Shown here in pieces: positions 34,908-37,965 of a DNA stretch of 37,965 nucleotides; the stretch's first letter is position 1; each line of letters opens with the position of its first letter. Both the position numbers and the translations under genes were made by a program. The notes below the pieces were generated by a model. The model saw only the letters and a program-made list of their open reading frames with translations. It was not told the origin of the DNA and searched no databases. Origin of the DNA: Pseudomonadota bacterium (GTDB lineage Bacteria; Pseudomonadota; Alphaproteobacteria; Sphingomonadales; Sphingomonadaceae); NCBI GenBank assembly GCA_023416515.1, contig JAEZHP010000159.1, positions 1-37,965 on the forward strand. Reading direction: 5' to 3'.

Positions 34908-35717
34908 ATGAGTGTCCTGCTTACCGCAATCCTCCTAGGCATCGTCGAAGGCCTGACCGAGTTCATTCCGGTGTCGTCGACGGGCCACCTCATCCTGGCC
35001 TCGGAGCTGCTTGGCTACGACGCGGCCGACTGGGCGACGTTCAACGTCGTCATCCAGCTCGGAGCGATCCTCGCCGTGATCGTGCTCTACTGGCGCACCT
35101 TCTGGGCCGTGCTCATGGGCATGTTCCGCAAGGAGCCGACGTCCTGGCATTTCGTCCGCAACGTCGCGATGGGCTTCCTGCCCTCCGCGGTCCTCGGGGT
35201 TCTGTTCATCGACAATATCGAGGCGCTTCTCGAAAATGCCGAGGTCGTGTGCGTGACGCTGGTCCTCGGCGGAATCGCCATCCTGCTGATCGAACGCTAC
35301 GTGAAGCCGGCGGACATCGAGCCTGGGGTCGCGCAGATGCCTGCGGGCACCGCCCTCAAGATCGGCCTCTTCCAGTGCCTCTCGATGATTCCCGGGGTCA
35401 GCCGCTCCGGCGCAACCATCATGGGCGCGCTCACCCTCGGCGTCGAGCGGCGCACCGCGGCCGAGTTCAGCTTCTTCCTCGCGGTGCCGACGATGATGGG
35501 CGCAACCACCGTCGTTCTCGCCCGCAACATGGACGAGATCGCCGCTGCCGGCGTGGACTGGGGCTTGATCGGGATCGGTTTCGCGGTCTCATTCGTGGTT
35601 GCGATCGTCGTGATTAAGGCGTTCATCGGCATCGTCTCGCGCTACGGCTTCGCGCCGTTCGCCTGGTATCGAATCATCGCCGGCCTCGGCGCCCTCGCCT
35701 GGCTCACCGCCTCCTGA
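34908..35717 (+). CDS. uppP: UppP (BacA), undecaprenyl-diphosphatase
   Basis: This membrane enzyme dephosphorylates undecaprenyl diphosphate outside the membrane so the carrier of peptidoglycan precursors can be recycled. The signature EGLTEFIPVSSTGHL (about 14-28) and PGVSRSGATIMGAL are complete, with the catalytic Glu and His/Arg residues. The 269-residue length and about eight spans are normal. It is divergent from the HD-GYP gene (146 bp between). Functionally it links to the MraY step in this window. Overproduction of such enzymes is associated with bacitracin tolerance; nothing here says that is the case. Confidence 0.97.
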   Translation: MSVLLTAILLGIVEGLTEFIPVSSTGHLILASELLGYDAADWATFNVVIQLGAILAVIVLYWRTFWAVLMGMFRKEPTSWHFVRNVAMGFLPSAVLGVLFIDNIEALLENAEVVCVTLVLGGIAILLIERYVKPADIEPGVAQMPAGTALKIGLFQCLSMIPGVSRSGATIMGALTLGVERRTAAEFSFFLAVPTMMGATTVVLARNMDEIAAAGVDWGLIGIGFAVSFVVAIVVIKAFIGIVSRYGFAPFAWYRIIAGLGALAWLTAS

Positions 35718-35830
35718 GCGGAAGGGAGACGGGCTGGGCCGAGAGTGCGCCGGTCCGCCCTCCTGGGCATTGAACGATCCAGTGGTTTCAGGCATTTAGC
35801 TGAGCAACTGCGCTGCCAAGGAGGCCTGTT

Positions 35831-36316
35831 ATGCGCATTGCTTTCGCTTTTGCTGCGGCCGCTTTGCTGGCCGCCCCAGCCGCCGCACAACCAGGGCCGG
35901 GTCCCTTCGATGAGCGCGACGTTCGCGCGGCGTTGCCGAGGCCCGGCGAGATTCGCGACATGGGCGTTGCCATGGACCGGATGATCGGCGCTCTCATGAC
36001 AATCGACGTCGGCCCGATCATGGATGCCGCCGACCCCGACCGCCGAAACCCCGATTATGGCCGCCCCGGCCGGACGCTGGGCGAGATGGGCCGTCGCGAC
36101 GATCCCTATTTCGACCAGCGGGTCCGCGCCGGAGTCCATGGCGCGGCCGACGGCCTCGAACAGGTGGTCGGCGCCTTCGCGACCGTTGCTCCCCAGCTCC
36201 AGCGAAGCATCGAGGAGATGTCCCGGAGCATCGAAGGCGCCATGCGCGGCGTGCCGCCGCCTCCGGGCCGCGGCTACCGTCCCGACGACGGCGACGACCG
36301 CGATTGGGACGACTGA
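35831..36316 (+). CDS. Secreted Pro/Gly-rich protein, function unknown
   Basis: I do not recognise a family. The 161-residue product has a cleavable signal peptide (residues 1-19, cut after PAAA before Gln). The mature part is acidic with an amphipathic helix-like region (GVHGAADGLEQVVGAFATVAPQLQRSIEEMSRS) and ends in RGYRPDDGDDRDWDD. No Cys. It is preceded by AAGGAGG at 35818-35824, a strong binding site seven bases before the ATG. Probably periplasmic. It stands alone between uppP and the GST. Confidence 0.8.
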   Translation: MRIAFAFAAAALLAAPAAAQPGPGPFDERDVRAALPRPGEIRDMGVAMDRMIGALMTIDVGPIMDAADPDRRNPDYGRPGRTLGEMGRRDDPYFDQRVRAGVHGAADGLEQVVGAFATVAPQLQRSIEEMSRSIEGAMRGVPPPPGRGYRPDDGDDRDWDD

Positions 36317-36375
36317 GCCCTAGCTGCGCTTCGGGCGGTAGACGCCGCCGGCCTGTCGGCTAAAGGAAGCTGCAC

Positions 36376-37047
36376 ATGTGGCAGCTCTTTCAATTCCCGC
36401 TCTGTCCTTTCTCGCGCAAGGTCCGGCTGATGCTGACCGAGAAAGGCGTTCAGTTCGAACTCGTCCGCGAATCGCCTTGGGAGCGACGCGACGAGTTCGT
36501 CGACCTGAACCCGGCCGGGCGCACTCCGGTGATGGTGGAAAGCGACCGCGGGATCGTCCTCATCGATAGCCGCGCGATCTGCGACTATTTCGAAGAGACC
36601 GTCGATGCGGTGCCGATGATCCCCGGCCCGGCCACGGACCGCGCCGAGATCCGCCGGCTCATCTCCTGGCTTGACGAGCAGCTCTACGCCGACGTCGTCG
36701 GCCCGTTGCTCGAGGAGCGCATGCGCAAGCGGCTGGTTCGGCGCGAGGCGCCCGACACCAAGGTCCTTCGCGAGGCGATGAGGGCGTGCAACGCCCATAT
36801 GGACTATCTCGACTATCTTCTCGACCATCGCCGCTGGCTCGCCGGGCCGCTTCTGACCCTGGCCGACCTCGCCGCCGCCGCTCACCTGTCGGTCGCCGAC
36901 TATCTGGGCGGAGTGGATTGGCGCGGCCATAAGCAGACCGTCGACTGGTATGGCGTCATGAAGTCGCGGCCCAGCTTCCGCCCGCTCCTCGCCGAGCGAA
37001 TGGAAGTGATCACCCCGCCGACCCACTACGACAAGGTGGATTTCTGA
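36376..37047 (+). CDS. Glutathione S-transferase family protein
   Basis: The 223-residue protein has an N-terminal thioredoxin-like domain with CPFSRKVRL (Cys10, Ser13), NPAGRTPVMVES and IDSRAICDYFEE as in the GST fold. The C-terminal all-alpha part follows with LTLADLAAAAHL. Cys10 could be the catalytic residue as in Omega/Beta-type or FzlA-like proteins; alphaproteobacterial FzlA is a GST-like FtsZ-binding division protein and this family deserves comparison, but identity is not claimed. The ATG at 36376 has AAAGGA eight bases upstream. It converges on the TonB-domain gene with 35 bases between. Confidence 0.86.
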   Translation: MWQLFQFPLCPFSRKVRLMLTEKGVQFELVRESPWERRDEFVDLNPAGRTPVMVESDRGIVLIDSRAICDYFEETVDAVPMIPGPATDRAEIRRLISWLDEQLYADVVGPLLEERMRKRLVRREAPDTKVLREAMRACNAHMDYLDYLLDHRRWLAGPLLTLADLAAAAHLSVADYLGGVDWRGHKQTVDWYGVMKSRPSFRPLLAERMEVITPPTHYDKVDF

Positions 37048-37082
37048 GCCGCTGACCTTCCTCGAAGGGGCGCCCCCAAGTT

Positions 37083-37965
37083 TTAGCGGGAGGTCTGCAC
37101 CTCAATGTACAGCGCGGATTGCATTCGGGCCCGGCGGATGGCGGTATCGGCGGCGACGGCGAAGTGGCGCCCGGCGGCCAGGCGCCCGCAGAGCGGCTGA
37201 TATCCGACGCGGACATAATCGGGCGCCTCTCCCCGCTGGGATGTCACAGTGCAGCTGGTGACCGAGCCGTCCGGAGCGATCGCGATCTCGGCCACTTCTT
37301 CCGAGAACGGCGTTCCCGGGAGGCGCGGCAGAGTCGGCGCCTCGCCCTGCGGAACCAGCGAGAGAATCTGGGTGACGCGCACCGGAGGATGGCCCGGCTC
37401 GAGTAACTCCTTGTCCACCAGCCAGGCGTCGGCGGTCACTCGGCAATTGCCCTCGTCGAACTCGCGGAACGCCGCTCCGTCGAGGCTCAGCGCGCAGGCG
37501 GTCGTGCCGGCGGGCGATGCAGTCACGGTCCAGGTGAACCGCCCCTGGGCAACCTGGATCAGTGGCTCCTGGGGAAGTCGCCAAGTCACCCGTCGATGGA
37601 CGGTGGCCGACACCGGCACCCCGTCACGGGTGGCGGGGCGGTAGCGGAAGCGCCGGGTGATCAGCTGGCAGGTCGCGGAATCGAGGATTGCGCTGCCCGA
37701 GCTCTCGGCGACGAAGCATTCGATCACCCTTCCGCTCGGACCAACGGTGAACCTGGCCCGGGTCGTGCCTTCCTCATCGGCACGGATTGCCGCGGCAGGA
37801 TAGTCGTCGGAAATAATGTCGCCGCTGACGAGGCGCGGCAGCGTGACCCGAACCGGAGGTGGCGGCGGCACCGGCGGTGCGGGCGGAACCGTTATCTGCG
37901 GCGGGGAAATCACCCGAATCACGGGCGGCACCGGCACGGTCTGGATCGGCGGCGGCGGCGCGGCC
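37083..37965 (-). CDS. TonB C-terminal domain protein with Pro-rich linker (5' end beyond right edge)
   Basis: Reading from the right edge, the frame opens with a Pro/Val-rich linker (PPPPIQTVPVPP and PPVPPPPPVRV) followed by a TonB_C-like domain (GDIISDDYPAAAIRADEEGT, VGPSGRVIECFVAESSGS, FRYRPATRDGVPV). A second half, ending FSEEVAEIAIAPDGSVTSCTV, looks like a degenerate second TonB-type domain. The protein may transfer energy to outer-membrane transport or be a stress-linked periplasmic protein; its N-terminus and any membrane anchor are outside the window. An internal GTG at 37937 is not necessarily the start. The 3' stop is at 37083. Confidence 0.8.
   Translation of the reverse strand, partial: AAPPPPIQTVPVPPVIRVISPPQITVPPAPPVPPPPPVRVTLPRLVSGDIISDDYPAAAIRADEEGTTRARFTVGPSGRVIECFVAESSGSAILDSATCQLITRRFRYRPATRDGVPVSATVHRRVTWRLPQEPLIQVAQGRFTWTVTASPAGTTACALSLDGAAFREFDEGNCRVTADAWLVDKELLEPGHPPVRVTQILSLVPQGEAPTLPRLPGTPFSEEVAEIAIAPDGSVTSCTVTSQRGEAPDYVRVGYQPLCGRLAAGRHFAVAADTAIRRARMQSALYIEVQTSR

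Noticed and set aside
37056..37084. Hairpin CCTTC/GAAGG and TTTT between the convergent GST and TonB-domain genes
   Set aside because: The stem is five bases and the T-run lies 12 bases away, too weak to call.

Overview
This is chromosomal core DNA of an alphaproteobacterium, most probably a member of the Sphingomonadales. The base composition is GC-rich throughout. Evidence for the assignment includes the mraZ-rsmH-ftsL-ftsI-murE-murF-mraY-murD order, the TPR(YfgM-like)-bamB-der block, a split LigD polymerase/ligase pair, an NDUFA9-like protein beside uppP, and the style of the protein sequences. No phage, IS element, CRISPR array or transfer machinery is visible, and every large gene except the two at the window edges appears intact.

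Layout. Bases 1-7820 hold the division and cell-wall (dcw) operon on the minus strand: eight genes whose ends overlap by 1 or 4 nt, the last (murD) running off the left edge. Its control region (about 7821-8194) contains a 10-bp-periodic array of G-runs that matches MraZ boxes, a perfect DnaA box and a GTTC-N7-GTTC LexA-type box. Bases 8195-9231 hold three small genes: a membrane protein, a lipoprotein with a strong terminator, and a 47-codon coiled-coil ORF. Next come a VOC-fold gene, purL, and an iron module (bfd-like ferredoxin and bacterioferritin), each half preceded by a near-identical 15-bp imperfect palindrome. Then come a DUF418 membrane protein, an Hpt protein, and the TPR-bamB-der block. 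Bases 18490-25360 hold panB, alkB-like, a cell-wall hydrolase, a lipoprotein, an EVE-domain protein, a MATE exporter and the two-gene NHEJ repair pair. Bases 25504-29072 hold typA, a PilZ protein, a second diverged MraZ-like protein and a translationally coupled Cys-rich protein. Bases 29073-32485 hold a fused 2-oxoacid dehydrogenase E1 and a coupled acyltransferase, preceded by tRNA-Leu(CAG). The right end holds an NDUFA9-like protein, a degenerate HD-GYP protein, uppP, a secreted protein, a GST and a TonB-domain protein cut by the right edge.

How it fits together. Much of the window concerns the envelope: peptidoglycan precursors and septal synthesis (dcw), lipid-carrier recycling (uppP), outer-membrane assembly (bamB), wall hydrolysis and two c-di-GMP-type proteins (PilZ, HD-GYP). 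The observations most worth following are the MraZ paralogue whose second DNA-contact motif is lost, the E1/acyltransferase pair whose acyltransferase lacks the malonyl-binding Arg, the HD-GYP protein with MH in place of HD, the multi-input dcw promoter, and the paired candidate iron operators at bfd and bfr. All functions are inferred from sequence recognition; no searches were run.
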